Assembly: GCF_000002425.4 (NCBI RefSeq)
Contig: NC_037254.1
Span: forward strand, 21,670,115 to 21,734,114
Length of the DNA stretch: 64,000 nucleotides
From: Physcomitrium patens
Lineage: Eukaryota; Streptophyta; Bryopsida; Funariales; Funariaceae
Direction of reading: 5' to 3'
Shown here: piece after piece, positions 52,736 to 64,000 of the stretch
How positions within the stretch are numbered: position 1 is the first letter of the stretch
Layout of the letters: each line of letters opens with the position of its first letter
Notes under the pieces: generated by a model
Told to the model about the DNA's origin: nothing
Databases searched by the model: none
Seen by the model: only the letters and a program-made list of their open reading frames with translations
Position numbers and translations under genes: made by a program

Positions 52736-53750
52736 AAAAAATTAATTATAACAGGGTATAGATAAGATAATTATATAGATAATTAGAACCATGGAAGTTT
52801 CTAGAATTGAGGTTACATTAATAGACCAAGTAGGAACCATCATGGAATATTTTAGAAAAGATTTAGGGCAGTTATTTAGATGGAGCCCACTAACTAAGAA
52901 TATTCTAGAAAGTCTAGGGTAGTAGGACAAGGTATAATTAGGACTAGCCAAGGCCTTTAGGGGCATCTAAACAAGTATGGCTTTGGATCCTTTGTCTTAA
53001 TGAAGTTTAGTTCTCCATCTTTCAATTCAGATTTGTTTTGTTATGTTTCTATTTGCTCGGTTTTGCCTTTCAAGTCCTATTCTATTTAGCTCCATTTAGT
53101 TTTGTTTTGGTTTGTTTTGTCCTATTTTGTGATGAGGCTTTAAGTTGCTGTGGATTAAAAGGATCTTGGATTTTTGAGATATTCTAGTCTTGTTTCAATA
53201 CTTGTCATAAATATCTTATATTTAAGATATGCATATGAATTTAAATAAATTAAATATTTGTGTTAAATATCACTTTATCAAATAAAGAAATATTGTAGAT
53301 CTTATTCTTGCATCTTATATTTATGATTGAAATTATTGCTAAATAAATAAATAAATATTCTCATATTATTATATAAAAATAAATAAATAAAAACTACACA
53401 TACGTACATACATTCATTATTATATTAATTTGGATAAATTACAAATTTGATTGTACTGATAATTTGAAATCAAATTCTATTGTTTGCAATATTAACCTTG
53501 TATTATCTTTAATTCTCATGATTAATTAGATACTTCCACATACAGTTCCAGCTATAAATAAATAAAAACAACCATACAATTTATTTGACATTGGAATCCA
53601 AAAAGATATCACAAGAAAAATTGTATCTCAAGTATTTGTTCACAAAAAAAAATTTGACTCAAAAAAAGATCTAACAGAGTTAAAAACAACAATTAACAAA
53701 CTTCCTAACTATTATCTTGATTCGATTAAAATATGATGATTCAAATTATT
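52736..53750. other. Sequence after the second chromovirus fragment; possible 3' LTR
   Basis: 52745-53190 has intermediate GC and follows the chromodomain directly, as a 3' LTR would, but no second copy is in the window to prove it. 53190-53750 is AT-rich with short (AAAT)n runs and nothing recognised. Confidence 0.35.
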
Positions 53751-54243
53751 TTCCTTCATCACCAAAATAGTAACAACCCTCCAACAAGTTGGACTATCAG
53801 TTTTAGTATCCCAAACAATATTGTTTGCACAGCAGTTTTGCACAATGTGAAGTTGAGCTGCAGAATGGATGTTGCTTCAGGTAGTGATGTCAGACACTGA
53901 GAAGTGGTGTCGATCCTGATGATTTTGTCACCTCGAGATCGGCGAACCCATTGCAGGATTTGACGTTGCGGCACTGCCATGTCTCTTTCCCCCGTGAGTA
54001 AGTTATGCGTATGATGTGTACATAATCCATGCTCACACTCCTTTGCGAGATTTGAAATTTGATTTATTTACCAGCCTTGTCACGTTTTAACTTTCCATGT
54101 ACTTTTTCTGTCCGACCGACGCCGTCTTCAATTATGATGGCAAAGCGTGTTGTATTTTAAGTTGCTGCCAGCCACAGATCCTGTGACTGATCAGATTCAG
54201 AGGTATTCATCGTTGCCGGCGGATACCATCCCCTAGCTTGCAT

Positions 54244-54862
54244 TCATGGTGGTCGCAAGGCACTTGGTGCGAGGTTACTTGATTCTCGGGTTGATTATTT
54301 CTATCGTGAGCCCATCCTAATCTACTTTCTCTTGCAGTCTAGAATCTGATCTGATTGAGTTTGGCGCTCGGTAAATAAGACGGTTCTCTTGTTCTGAAAA
54401 TTTTGTATACTTTGTTGAGTGCAGGTTCACGCCCTTAGCCTGTTGCCAGGCTGCTTCACAAATGACGCCCATCCGAGGGCATGTGTTCCTGGAGGAGTGG
54501 TAGCTCTTCAGTCAGAGTGGTCTCTCCTTGATGCTACCGAAGCAGGCGTTGCAGTCATGGTGGTCGCAAGGCTCTTGGTTCGGGGTTACTTAGTACTCGG
54601 GTTGATGATTTTAATCGTAAGTCGATCCTATTCTGTTTTTCTCCTGCAGTGAAGGACCTGCGGACGAGTTTTGGGTCTGTAAATGAAGTGGTTCTCTTGT
54701 TGAGAACTCTTGTATGCTTTGTTGCGTGCAGGTTCATCACCAAAGCCTGTTGCCAGGCTGCTTCACAAATGACGCCCATCCGAGGGCATGTGTTCCTGGA
54801 GGAGTGGTAGCTCTTCAGCCAGAGAGGTCTCTCTTTGATGCTTCCAAAGTGCGCGCTGTGAG
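54244..54862 (+). repeat. Tandem duplication (about 307-311 bp period) of the GH5 gene leader
   Basis: Unit 1 is about 54244-54554 and unit 2 about 54555-54862. Both contain TCATGGTGGTCGCAAGGC, an intron-like stretch ending GTGCAG, and a nearly identical block from GTTGCCAGGCTGCTTCACAA to TGGTAGCTCTTCAG. Unit 2 runs directly into the first certain exon of the glucanase. Both units keep an open frame for CFTNDAHPRACVPGGVVALQ. Confidence 0.88.
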
Positions 54863-57800
54863 CCTCGGAGGATGGCTTGTCATTGAGAAATGGATGAAGA
54901 CTTCGTTGTTTGATGGCATACCAGATGGCGACCTTCTTGTGAGGATTGAAAACTCGTGGATCTGTAGCGTTTGTTTAAAGAATGACACTCTCTGTTAATT
55001 TGAAGAGTGTCGGAAGGTTCTAAACATTCTACAATGTTTCTATGGTCGAGAATTCTCTCGAAGTCTGCTCCAGTAGCTTGTTTTGTGAGAATTCTTCACA
55101 TGAATGAGGCAATGACGGGGAGGGATTATAAAATTAGAGTCACCAGATCATCATGACATTTTGTGCGTCGAGTAGCTGTGTTTCCATGCTACAACTAGAA
55201 TTTAGGACCTTGGGCAAGTATTCTATGATAGCATATATTGAGTTACATTTTAATAGATTTTCTAATGCTAGATGAACATTGTGATGACGATCTAGGATGG
55301 AGCGCAAATTTCACTCCAGTCCATTTCCAGAGGGACTTACCTATCAGCAGAAAGAGGTGGAGGAGATCGAATGGTCGTCAATAGGACTGCTATATCTACG
55401 TGGGAAACATTCAAGGTCGTAGAAACTAATCCTTGCCCCTCGTTCGTTTCAATCGTGGCCAAGTTTGCGGTCAAAACTTCGGTTCCGAATCTACACCTAC
55501 TGGAAACTTGAGTGGAGGGTGACCTGTCTTCAGAACCATCTCTCTTTATGTGCTATTTCCTTGTGATCACCTGCGGCGTGGCCCTACTTGATAAACAGGT
55601 ATGGCGAGTATCTGCTGGAGTATATCAGTTGCGAGTCTTCAACAAAATGTTTGTGTCAGCAATGAACGGGGGTGGAGGAGCCGTACTTGCATCTGCAGCA
55701 AGTCCAGCTCAATGGGAGTCATTTAAGATACACCGCAATCCATCACAGTCGTCTATGGTTCACATTCAAGCTTATAACGGCATGTATCTTCAGGTTTGCC
55801 TACATTCGTCAAAGTTCAGCGCAATCTTAATTACATGCTGTAGACAGCTACAAATTGTTTCAGAGTTTGGTGTGTTCGAGTTGTCGATGTATACTTAAAT
55901 TCTTTTAGCTCATTGAAACTGTTCTAGTTTAACTACTTTGGAAATTTTGCAAGGGTTGTAATGGACACCGAAAAAGTGCGTGCGTACTCCAGGTGATTTG
56001 GTTTTCGTCACTTTGCAGGCCAGAGATAGAAACCTGCTGACTGCGGACTTGAAAGATGTCCCAGGATGGAATAAGAACGATGCTACGTTTATTATGGTAG
56101 TTAACACCCCTCTAGGAGGCGAGTATCAGCTCGCTAATGGATGGGGTGCTGAAGCGGCAGTGAATGTTTTTCAAGTAAGTAAGAATTTTCTCTTTCATGC
56201 TCGAGGCATCTGCCGTTTCTAGGGTGTTTTCCATGAGTTCATGTCAAAGCAGTTCTTGCATTGTTTCTGGACCTCAAGAGCACTGATCAAGACATGCACT
56301 CATTCCAGCAAAATTTTCACTCCATGTTAAGACGTCTTACAAGGGAAGGAAAATTAATTGGCATTAGTAATTTTGCAGAAACATAGGGAGTCTTTCGTTC
56401 AAGAGAGTGACTTTAGGTTCCTCGCTTCGAAAGGAATAAATGCAGTACGCATCCCAGTTGGATATTGGATAGCATCAGACCCAAACCCTCCAGCGCCGTA
56501 TGTCTCAGGGTCCCTTCAGGCCCTGGACAACGGATTTCAATGGGCCAAGTATGAGCAAGCAGCTTTTGGTTTCATACTTCAGGATGTCGGTGTTTCTTCT
56601 CCTTGCATCTGAGTGACATAATCTTCTATAAGTTTAGTACCAGATTGACTTGAAAGTAGCACTGTGTACATCCTGCTTTGCTTTATAAGCCATGACGAAG
56701 CTTGCCTGTCTGAATTCTCTTATAAGTTGCGTGGACTTGCAGTAATCATGGCATAAAGATTATCATTGACCTACACGCCGCCCCAGGCTCCCAGAATGGA
56801 CAGGAGCACAGCTCTTCACGTGATGGTATTGCGGAGTGGGCTGTACAAGTAGGAATAGACTACATTGGCGAGTCCATCAAGACTATTGACTTCCTAGCAA
56901 GCAGGTGATTGAGTCACTGATCTACTTTTCATGAACTCGAGTGACATTGAATAACTTAGATAATCAGTTCACTAATTTCCCTACTAGCACGACAGTTTAG
57001 GAGCCCTAAGAAAGGAACCTTCCATTCCTAATCCTTCCCAAACCTTATTTGTCGTACGCTTTAGAAAACCATATTCCCCTACCTTTTCGGTAGAGGAATG
57101 GTTGTCTTGTTGTTGCCTTTTTTGTTGAGTTCTAAAAGAGTTTGATTCCTTACATCATCTTCTCGTGTTTAAAGGTATGGCAACAACCAAGCGCTATTGG
57201 GGATCGAGCTTCTGAATGAGCCGGGTGCAGCTGTAGTCCCCTTGGATGTCCTAAAGGATTACTACGCAAGGGGATATAGTACAGTGCGAAAGTACACATC
57301 TTCCGCCTACGTTATCATGTGCCAGCGGATAGGAGGAGATTTTACAGAGCTTGCGAACGTCTTACCTGCAGACAAAGTCGTCCTTGATGTTCATTTCTAC
57401 AACCTTTTCAATCATGAACTCTTCGATAAAAAAACTCCTGAGTGGAATATTGATTTCGTGTATAATGATCGCCTCAGTCTGGTAAAGAGACTCAACACTG
57501 CTGGAAATGCTCTAATCTTCGTGGGTGAGTACAATCCCATGAGCTTGAACTCCAGTGCCAATATTTGAAATTTCAACTTATGGCATTTTCTTTTGCATTT
57601 TCAAAAACAATCTACCTCTTAGCATATAAAATTCGAGGAGTTGAACCATGTAGTCTTTATAAACTTTAGAAACCGTTTTTACTTAGATTGGTGTCGTAAT
57701 TAATCTTTGTCTGACCAACAGGTGAGTGGACGAATGAGTGGATGGTTGAGAATGCGTCTCAATCAGATTACCTGAGGTTTGGGGCTGCTCAACTTCAAGT

Positions 57801-57918
57801 CTTCGGCCAAGCCACATTTGGTTGGGCTTATTGGTCTTACCAACACCAGCTCTATCGTTGGTCATTCAAGCAATCTGTGCAACAAGGCTACCTAAATGCC
57901 CCCACGAGTGGATGGTAG
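54714..57918 (+). CDS. GH5-family exo-beta-1,3-glucanase-like protein with N-terminal beta-trefoil-like domain
   Basis: Exons: 54714-54938 (start uncertain), 55296-55415, 55599-55793, 56019-56174, 56379-56548, 56743-56904, 57175-57524, 57722-57918. Phases agree and give about 524 aa. The core starts VRAVSLGGWLVIEKW. A fascin/trefoil-like insert follows (DGAQISLQSISRGTYLSAE, VWRVSAGVYQLRVFNKMF, NGMYLQ), typical of plant 'probable glucan 1,3-beta-glucosidase A' proteins. The GH5 barrel shows GINAVRIPVGYW, IIDLHAAPGSQNG and LLNEP (acid/base Glu codon 57218-57220). The nucleophile is in FVGEW (Glu 57724-57726, just after the last splice junction), and WAYWSYQ follows near the end. It should hydrolyse beta-1,3-glucans at the wall or secreted space, but no signal peptide is visible. 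The only in-frame ATG, at 54714, lies just before an intron-like acceptor, so an upstream first exon is possible. Confidence 0.85.
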
Positions 57919-59621
57919 AAGGAGAACCGTATCAAAATCCAAATGAATACGCATAACGGAAATTTCTTAATCTTTTTTTAACATCTTGCTCACTTAAGCA
58001 AAGATTTGTCGGTCAGCTAAGTTTTTGGACTCACCTTGCTGAACCATGCCAAGAGAAAGTGGCAATTTTCTCGCAAAGCTTTAAAGTACAGCTGTACGCT
58101 ATCTTCACTTTTGACCTGATGTTTTCCAGGCTATATAGGTTCTCTGAACAGCACACCGCGACCTTCTCTCTTAAAATGTCTGTCTTCTTGTGCTTGGAGC
58201 CTGGCAATTGAACTGCCATTTGCAGCCGCCTCTGCACTACATGTCGAGGCTGAAGATTATAAACATATTTCTTTAAACCGGTTATCGTCGCTCGGTCAGA
58301 GGGCGAGAAATCAGTGATTTTATCGTAATCAATTTGTTAGAAGCCGGACTTTAACCTGTAAGTTATGAGGAAAGTTATGTCATGTGTAGTTGCTCAAGTC
58401 ATTGATACATTATATCAAACATTATTATAATATATTCATTGGAGTAATTACAAGCAGATGCATCAAGTGGTTCGCAGTCCTTGAACGTTGGATCCAGCAA
58501 CTTATGTATGACTGTGTGCAATTAAAGTGCTTGGACTGTCGTTCCGGCTGAAAGACGACTTGCAACCTCGCTCGTCAGTTTCATATATTTTGCGACCAAT
58601 AAGGTGTGTTGTCCCGTACTCTAAAAACTGGATGGTGGTAGCTGCGAATTGTCAGGTCGATCGGAAGCTGTTGAAGGATCTGTAAGGAGCACTGACCAGG
58701 ACACACGCTGCAATCGAGGATTGGATGTGGTTAGTACCCATTTCATCCTGCGCTTACCCATTGTTAGATAATTGGAAATTCTAGTACAAGTCAGAGCGCC
58801 TCTATCACACACAAAACGGCTTTGGTCTGAATGAAGGTTTCTCGGAACTAGCACATGTGTGTAGCAAGTTGGAGGTTTCGAAAGGAGAGTTATTGATAAT
58901 CGTTCGGTTGAAGCTGTTGTCACGGCAACTCAGAGAACAGTCAGCAGCACAAACGAGACATGGAGCTCACTTCTGAGCGTTTTGACGTAACCTTGTCGTG
59001 ACTCAGAGTAGTGGAGAGTGGCTGCTCCCCAATCTGTTGGGAAGGACTTTACACGTGACTTTGCAATGAATTTGTGACTCATGGCCAAGTCTGAACAAAC
59101 TACGAGACTATTTTCTGCAACCCTGTTCTCGATTTTGCCGATTGCTGCAGCTGACGAGAGTCCGATCTCTATTGGAAGTCCCAGCTCTGGCCCCGCCGAG
59201 CAACTGTCATGATCTCCACCACCGCGTGCTCCACCGACGACTCCAGATCAGTGCTCCCCATGATGCTGACTTTCTTGCTTTTCCTGGAAGAAGACGAGGT
59301 TGTTCCCAGCGCACAGTGCTGTACTGGCTCGTAGTACGCCTTGACTGCAAGCAATTGTTTTACCCCGACTCCATTGTCAACCACACTGGGGGAATCTCAT
59401 GCCTGCCCTTTGCCAATTCACTACTGACCTGAGCTATGACTGTGCTGCCTTCATCTGGGTAGGAGGTCCAGTGATGATTCTGATAAGAGCACTATCCTCT
59501 CACACTATCCCTTTCGTTTCTTTTTAACTTGCTTTGAAAAATGAGATCAAGTGTAGAATTTACATGAAAAGCTGTTCGCCTTTTGTGTCCTTAGATGGGC
59601 TGACACAAGATTGATTATAAA
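57919..59621. other. Region downstream of the GH5 gene; no gene recognised
   Basis: Contains the GH5 3' UTR. Open frames at 58621-58923 (minus, 100 codons) and 59142-59432 (plus, 96 codons, overlapped by 71 open codons on minus) have no recognised domain. Confidence 0.4.
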
Positions 59622-59735
59622 ATGGGCGCAGAGGAGAGGATTTATTCGTACAGGAAGAATGTGATTGGATTTGTAGTTATGGTCAGCTTCGTTATAGCTT
59701 GCATTATTTGTTGGTATCGCTATACCTATCCATAA
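59622..59735 (+). CDS. Candidate 37-aa single-pass membrane microprotein
   Basis: ATG to TAA. The charged N-terminus MGAEERIYSYRKN is followed by an uninterrupted hydrophobic stretch (VIGFVVMVSFVIACIIC) and an aromatic/basic tail WYRYTYP. The pattern resembles a small tail-type membrane protein, but no family is recognised. It could also be the terminal exon of a gene whose other exons I cannot see, or chance. Confidence 0.3.
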   Translation: MGAEERIYSYRKNVIGFVVMVSFVIACIICWYRYTYP

Positions 59736-59917
59736 AAAGCTCAGGAAAAGAAGACCTTCACCTCTTGTTCTGAAGACAGGGTTCCAGGGCGAGGAACCTG
59801 GCAGCGATTACTGAGACCTCAAGTTGGATGGAATACCAGCACACTCACACAGCAATTTAATCAACATTTTCGTGGACTCAGCTCATTTAACTTTCCGATC
59901 CATGTACTGCGAAGACA

Positions 59918-59931
59918 CCCCCCCCCCCCCC
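59918..59931. repeat. Poly-C tract (14 nt)
   Basis: Fourteen consecutive C residues in otherwise mixed sequence. Confidence 0.95.
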
Positions 59932-60330
59932 GTAAAGATCACCGAAGCGTGGGATGAGCGCTGCATTGTGCTTGTCTAGTTCACAATGCAGCTCATGAAG
60001 AAAACAGTACAATTGTAAGAATCTGACTTCGCATTCAGTTGATTATAGCATTCAAGAAGCTGGTCTAAGAACATTCAATGCTCAAGAATGGGAGGCCTTC
60101 GAGAGTTTCTTTAGAGGCATACTCTGAAACGCAGGAGACAGTTACTGCAGAGATCAAGTGATGCAGATTTGACGCGTTGGGAAGTATCGTTTTCTGTTCT
60201 TTCAAGCACAATGCTTTCACTGTGGCTGGCCTACAGCACGGTATGTTTGTGAGATTATCATTTTACCAGGAGGTATGTTTGTTCCAAGGCCAGATGAATA
60301 TTTTCCAATTTTTACTCAAGAAATTAAGTC

Positions 60331-60640
60331 AGGGGGAGTGTAAAAAATCCTTCCTATCAATATTAAGTAGTTGTTCTTCTAATCGACATCAATGGATATG
60401 GTTATTATTTGGATCATTATGCTTTTTCAATGTGATTTGATCCAACTTCATGATTTTATATGGTTTGTTGACTTTGGAATTTTATTGAGATTTTTTTTAC
60501 AATTTATTATTAAATTAACACATTTAAAGAGAACTTACATAGCAATAAGAACTTTTAACTTGTCTTGTATATTACATTCTACCAAATGGTCATTACTTAA
60601 AGCTCTACCTTATATGTTAGTATTGCAAGTTAAATAGAAA
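60331..60640 (+). mobile_element. Possible Ty1/copia polypurine tract and LTR start
   Basis: AGGGGGAG (60331-60338) immediately before TGTAAAAAATCC resembles the copia polypurine tract plus LTR start. Composition changes sharply to AT-rich here, marking the edge of the gene island. No copia pol is readable upstream, so this may be only a truncated end or a resemblance. Confidence 0.35.
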
Positions 60641-60641
60641 A

Positions 60642-60854
60642 ATATATATATATATATATATATATTACAATAAATTTATTTTGTGCATGTAAAACTTAAT
60701 ATAATTAAAGAAAAATAAAAAATATATGCATTCATAAAACTTGAAAAAAATAGTAGTTTTTACAAAATTAATAAATTACGAATTAAAAAAGTAGTTGCTC
60801 TAAAAAGATTTTGTGCACAAAGAAACAGTAGATTACATTTCATGAAAATACACC

Positions 60855-60899
<45 letters not shown>

Positions 60900-60900
60900 T
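60642..60900. repeat. Microsatellites (TA)n and (CA)n(TA)n
   Basis: (TA)n at about 60642-60665, and a compound (CA)n-(TA)n at about 60850-60900. Confidence 0.93.
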
Positions 60901-63220
60901 TAGTTGCAAATATAATATCAAAAATCTAAAGTAACACATTATAAATTTGTACATTATAAACTATGAAGACTAAAGTAATTATCAATCACTATTAAATTAT
61001 AATATAATATCAAAAATTTCTTGAATGCATTTTAAATTTGAGGCTAAAATAAAAATTATGAATACTAATGATACACTAAATATTTTAATTTTATTACTAT
61101 TTTAAAAACTAAACAAATTTTACTGAGAATCTAACAATAAAAATAAAATAAAATAATATAAAATTGAAAATTTCTTAATTATTATTTTTTTACTATTTTA
61201 AACTTAAAAATACCGGCCTAGAATTAAGTTAATGATTTTAAATAAGTTTTTATTATTTTTTCTATTTCAATAAATTTTAGAAACAATATCATTAATTTTA
61301 ATAGAAGTAATAAGATAACCTTAATTAACTTAAATATAGTGATGAATAAAAATACTTAATATTTTAATAATATTTTATTCTCAAAATTAAAAATTAATAT
61401 TTTATTACTTTGAAAGATTAATAAGCCAACTAATATCAATAATATATTTTTATTTATTTATTTATCTAATTTTATTTTAAAATAATGTTTTAATTAAAAC
61501 TATTATTTACAAGTACAAGAACCTAAATTCTTAGAAAACTATTATAATTAAAGAAATAAAAAGATGCTCAGAAAAAATAATTCAAAAATAATCCTTAACC
61601 TAAATCCTTTTGTTTCTCTTAACTTGTTACAAATAGCAATTGAAGTTCCTTGCAAGCTAGTTGATTAGTCAACTATTCACCTTAGGCTTCAAAATTTGAT
61701 GTATTGACATTGTTTTAATATGATAGTGTTCTAAAAATACCAAATTGGAATGCAACAATCCATTTGTGGTGTTTGAACATCTAAAATCAAGTCCATGTTT
61801 TAAAATTGTAAAATGAATGACAGAATTTGTATTAATTTTTTTGTCAAATAAATAAAGCTTTGTTCTTTGATGTGATTATCTTAGTAGGATTCAGTTTGAA
61901 GACTATTTATAATGCGGTACATATGGCTTCTTTAAGAGCTAGCATTATGTGGCAATATTATAGTCATATAGCAAGTGCCAAGCTTTTGGTATATTGATGG
62001 CCATTTTCAACTTTGATTTTAAGATTTTGGTTTTTGGCATAAGAAATTTAGAAATTCAGAATTTAGGATTATATCGGTGTATTCAATTCTTTTGAGATAT
62101 TTATTTTTAAATTGAAACTATATATATTATGAGTTCTACAAATACATCTCAATTAGTAGAATTATTTTAAAAAAAATTGCAATATTATTTAGATTTAAAA
62201 ATATTAGAATTATAAATTTTATTTGATAATCTAAGTGTTTAAAAGGATTTAGAAGATTTTATGAGTTATAATAGTATTTTAAAGCAAAAAACCATTAAAT
62301 TTTAAGTCTTAATAAGTTTTAAAAATAATTACCTTGGATGGTTTGGTATACTTCTTATAATAGGGATAATTTGAATAAAGTTAATAAAATCAATATCTTA
62401 TATAATCTTCTATTTATTTTTATTATTTATTAAAATTTTATGAATTTTAGCTAGTATATAGAAGAAATATAAAAAAAATAACTTTATCACTTTATAATAA
62501 TCTATTTAAAAAATAAAATTTTATAGTTACTTAAATTTATGTGAGCTCTTAGAATGAGTGCAATTTTAGGCTTTACAATTAATAATTGAGGTTTAGTATT
62601 ATGGCCTTAAAATTTAAGATGAAGGTTTAAAATTTAGAGTTTATAAATTAGGATTTTAGGATTTAGAATTTAAAATTTAAAATTACATATATGTGCCCAA
62701 TTTTTGAACTCCTTTATTTTTTTGATTTTTACTTGACTTACACTCCTATTTTTTTTTTTATATAATTTCAATGATATAATAACTTGCTCTACAAATTTCT
62801 TAATTTCAAGATATAGAAACTTTAACTTAGACTTTAGGATTTTGATTTTTGTTATGAAAAGATTTTTTTAAAAGTTTTGAAAACACCATTATGTCTATTT
62901 ATTAGTTGTCTATTTTAATAGAAACTTCTCTAATTCCTAATAGGAATTAATAGGAATTAGAAACTTCTCTAATTCCTTACTTTTTGAAATTGACACTTCA
63001 TATGGTTGTCACTTTATTCTATTGCTTGTGTAATAAAAATCAATAGATTTTTCACATAAATAAAAGGTACATAGGAATCTCTTCCATGAATTTTATTTAT
63101 TAGCTTTCCTAATATAATATGACATATTTTAAAGAATCTTTTTATAGATTCTTTTTGATAGTAAAAAAAAAAGCTCTTTATGTACATTCACTGCTTCCAT
63201 ATTAAAAAAATTAAGATTAC
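60901..63220. other. AT-rich, unclassified sequence
   Basis: Very low GC without a readable gene. The stretch 62560-62690 has short GGATTTAGAATTTA-type repeats reminiscent of the family X array. No LTR or pol motif could be established. Confidence 0.4.
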
Positions 63221-63224
63221 TACA

Positions 63225-63765
63225 AAGTTTATGTCCGTCCATATCTTTCTTTGTATAAAAAATATTTTTTACTCTAATGCCTAAATAAAAATAAGTAAAT
63301 ATATACATATTTAAGAAGAAATTGGAATGGTTAATGTCATAGACTAAGAAATTAAAAATTCTTGAACCAAGACTAGCAGTATAAAAAGAGAAGATAAGAG
63401 TGAAGAATGCTTCATTCTTGCCTCTATATATACTATCTAACTAGTAGCTATATGGTGACGTTTTATAGAACCTCCAACAAGAGTCCAACTTGCACAACAC
63501 ATGTCTAATTTGCAAGATAAGCTTCACATGTATACCACATATCGAACTTGTACCACAAGTGGACAATATGTGCAATATATGGCCAACTTATGAGCCAAGT
63601 TTTTAACCTATCAACTCCATAGACATGTATAAAGACAAAGTTGCATCTATAAAGCTTCTAAGAAACTTTTTCATAAGATGTTATCAAATTTAACTATTAT
63701 TACTTACTTCTTTTTACTCATATTATGTAATTAATTATTGAAATAAATATGTATGTCTATAATAA
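63225..63765 (-). repeat. Decayed chromovirus LTR, reverse orientation
   Basis: Aligns with the reverse complement of the A/F LTR, including the hairpin (AAGAGTGAAGAATGCTTCATTCTTG), the TATA complement CTATATATACTATCTAACTA and the TAAAGCTTCTAAGAAAC segment. Ends are eroded, so it is not clear whether it is a solo LTR or part of an element continuing past the window. Confidence 0.72.
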
Positions 63766-64000
63766 TAATATTTATAATAATATATAACTAATCATTAAAT
63801 TCTTTTATATCTATGAACTTAACTTTTGAATTGGTTAGATGATCTATTCTGCCAAATAAATTTGAAAAATCAATAATCAACATTATATAATAAAAAACAT
63901 CAAGTTGCATGTATTGTAAATTATTGATTTCAAGACTTACTTCTAATTAAATATATGATTCAAATAGTAGTAGAAATTCAACTGAATGCTCATCTATATG

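Noticed and set aside
58621-59432. Open frames on both strands downstream of the GH5 gene
   Set aside because: Overlapping on both strands, no motif, no consistent splice structure.

Overview
This window reads as nuclear DNA of a land plant, most likely a bryophyte. Intron-rich plant genes sit on islands of roughly 45-50% GC, separated by very AT-rich blocks filled with nested, C-to-T-decayed Ty3/gypsy chromoviruses. The organism call is an inference from gene families and repeat style. No rRNA, tRNA or organellar gene was seen.

Layout. 1-10.3 kb is a gene island. It holds a 12-exon glutamine:fructose-6-phosphate amidotransferase gene (GFAT, + strand, 1018-5808) convergent with an intronless plastid-type glycerol-3-phosphate dehydrogenase (GLY1/SFD1-like, - strand, 6901-8583). 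10.8-25.7 kb is a repeat block with a decayed full-length chromovirus (14796-21177, 'F'), a reverse solo LTR with perfect 5-bp target duplications (22622-23169), a truncated element (11215-13620, 'E') and copies of an unrelated repeat family ('X'). 25.8-29.8 kb is a second island with an F-box/kelch gene (26913-28004). 29.8-53.7 kb is a nest of elements: a minus-strand chromovirus 'G' carrying three secondary insertions (U, X1, X2), and a plus-strand element 'B' split by the youngest element 'A' (40603-47549). A's 3' LTR is itself split by an inverted solo LTR. A fragment of a second chromovirus lineage follows (51549-52735). 54.2-60.3 kb is a third island with a GH5 exo-beta-1,3-glucanase-like gene (exons to 57918) and a duplicated leader. 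60.3-64 kb is AT-rich again, with a copia-like boundary and a decayed reverse LTR.

The host genes are unrelated housekeeping or regulatory genes: hexosamine synthesis, plastid glycerolipid precursor supply, SCF-type ubiquitin targeting and cell-wall beta-glucan metabolism. They do not form a cluster.

The most informative material is element A and its relatives. Gag ends at a TAG that all copies place 18 nt after an in-frame A AAA AAC (or decayed) slippery heptamer. A 7-bp stem begins 7 nt downstream, and pol lies in the -1 frame, so gag-pol expression by programmed -1 frameshifting is predicted. A third open frame (about 140 codons, 45969-46390) lies between pol and the 3' LTR and is recognisable in at least four copies. 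The LTRs carry a 13-bp hairpin just after the TATA box, and the 3' LTR forms a natural LTR/anti-LTR palindrome. Nearly all nonsense codons in A are explained by C-to-T or G-to-A change, mostly CGA to TGA, as expected for methylated-cytosine decay.
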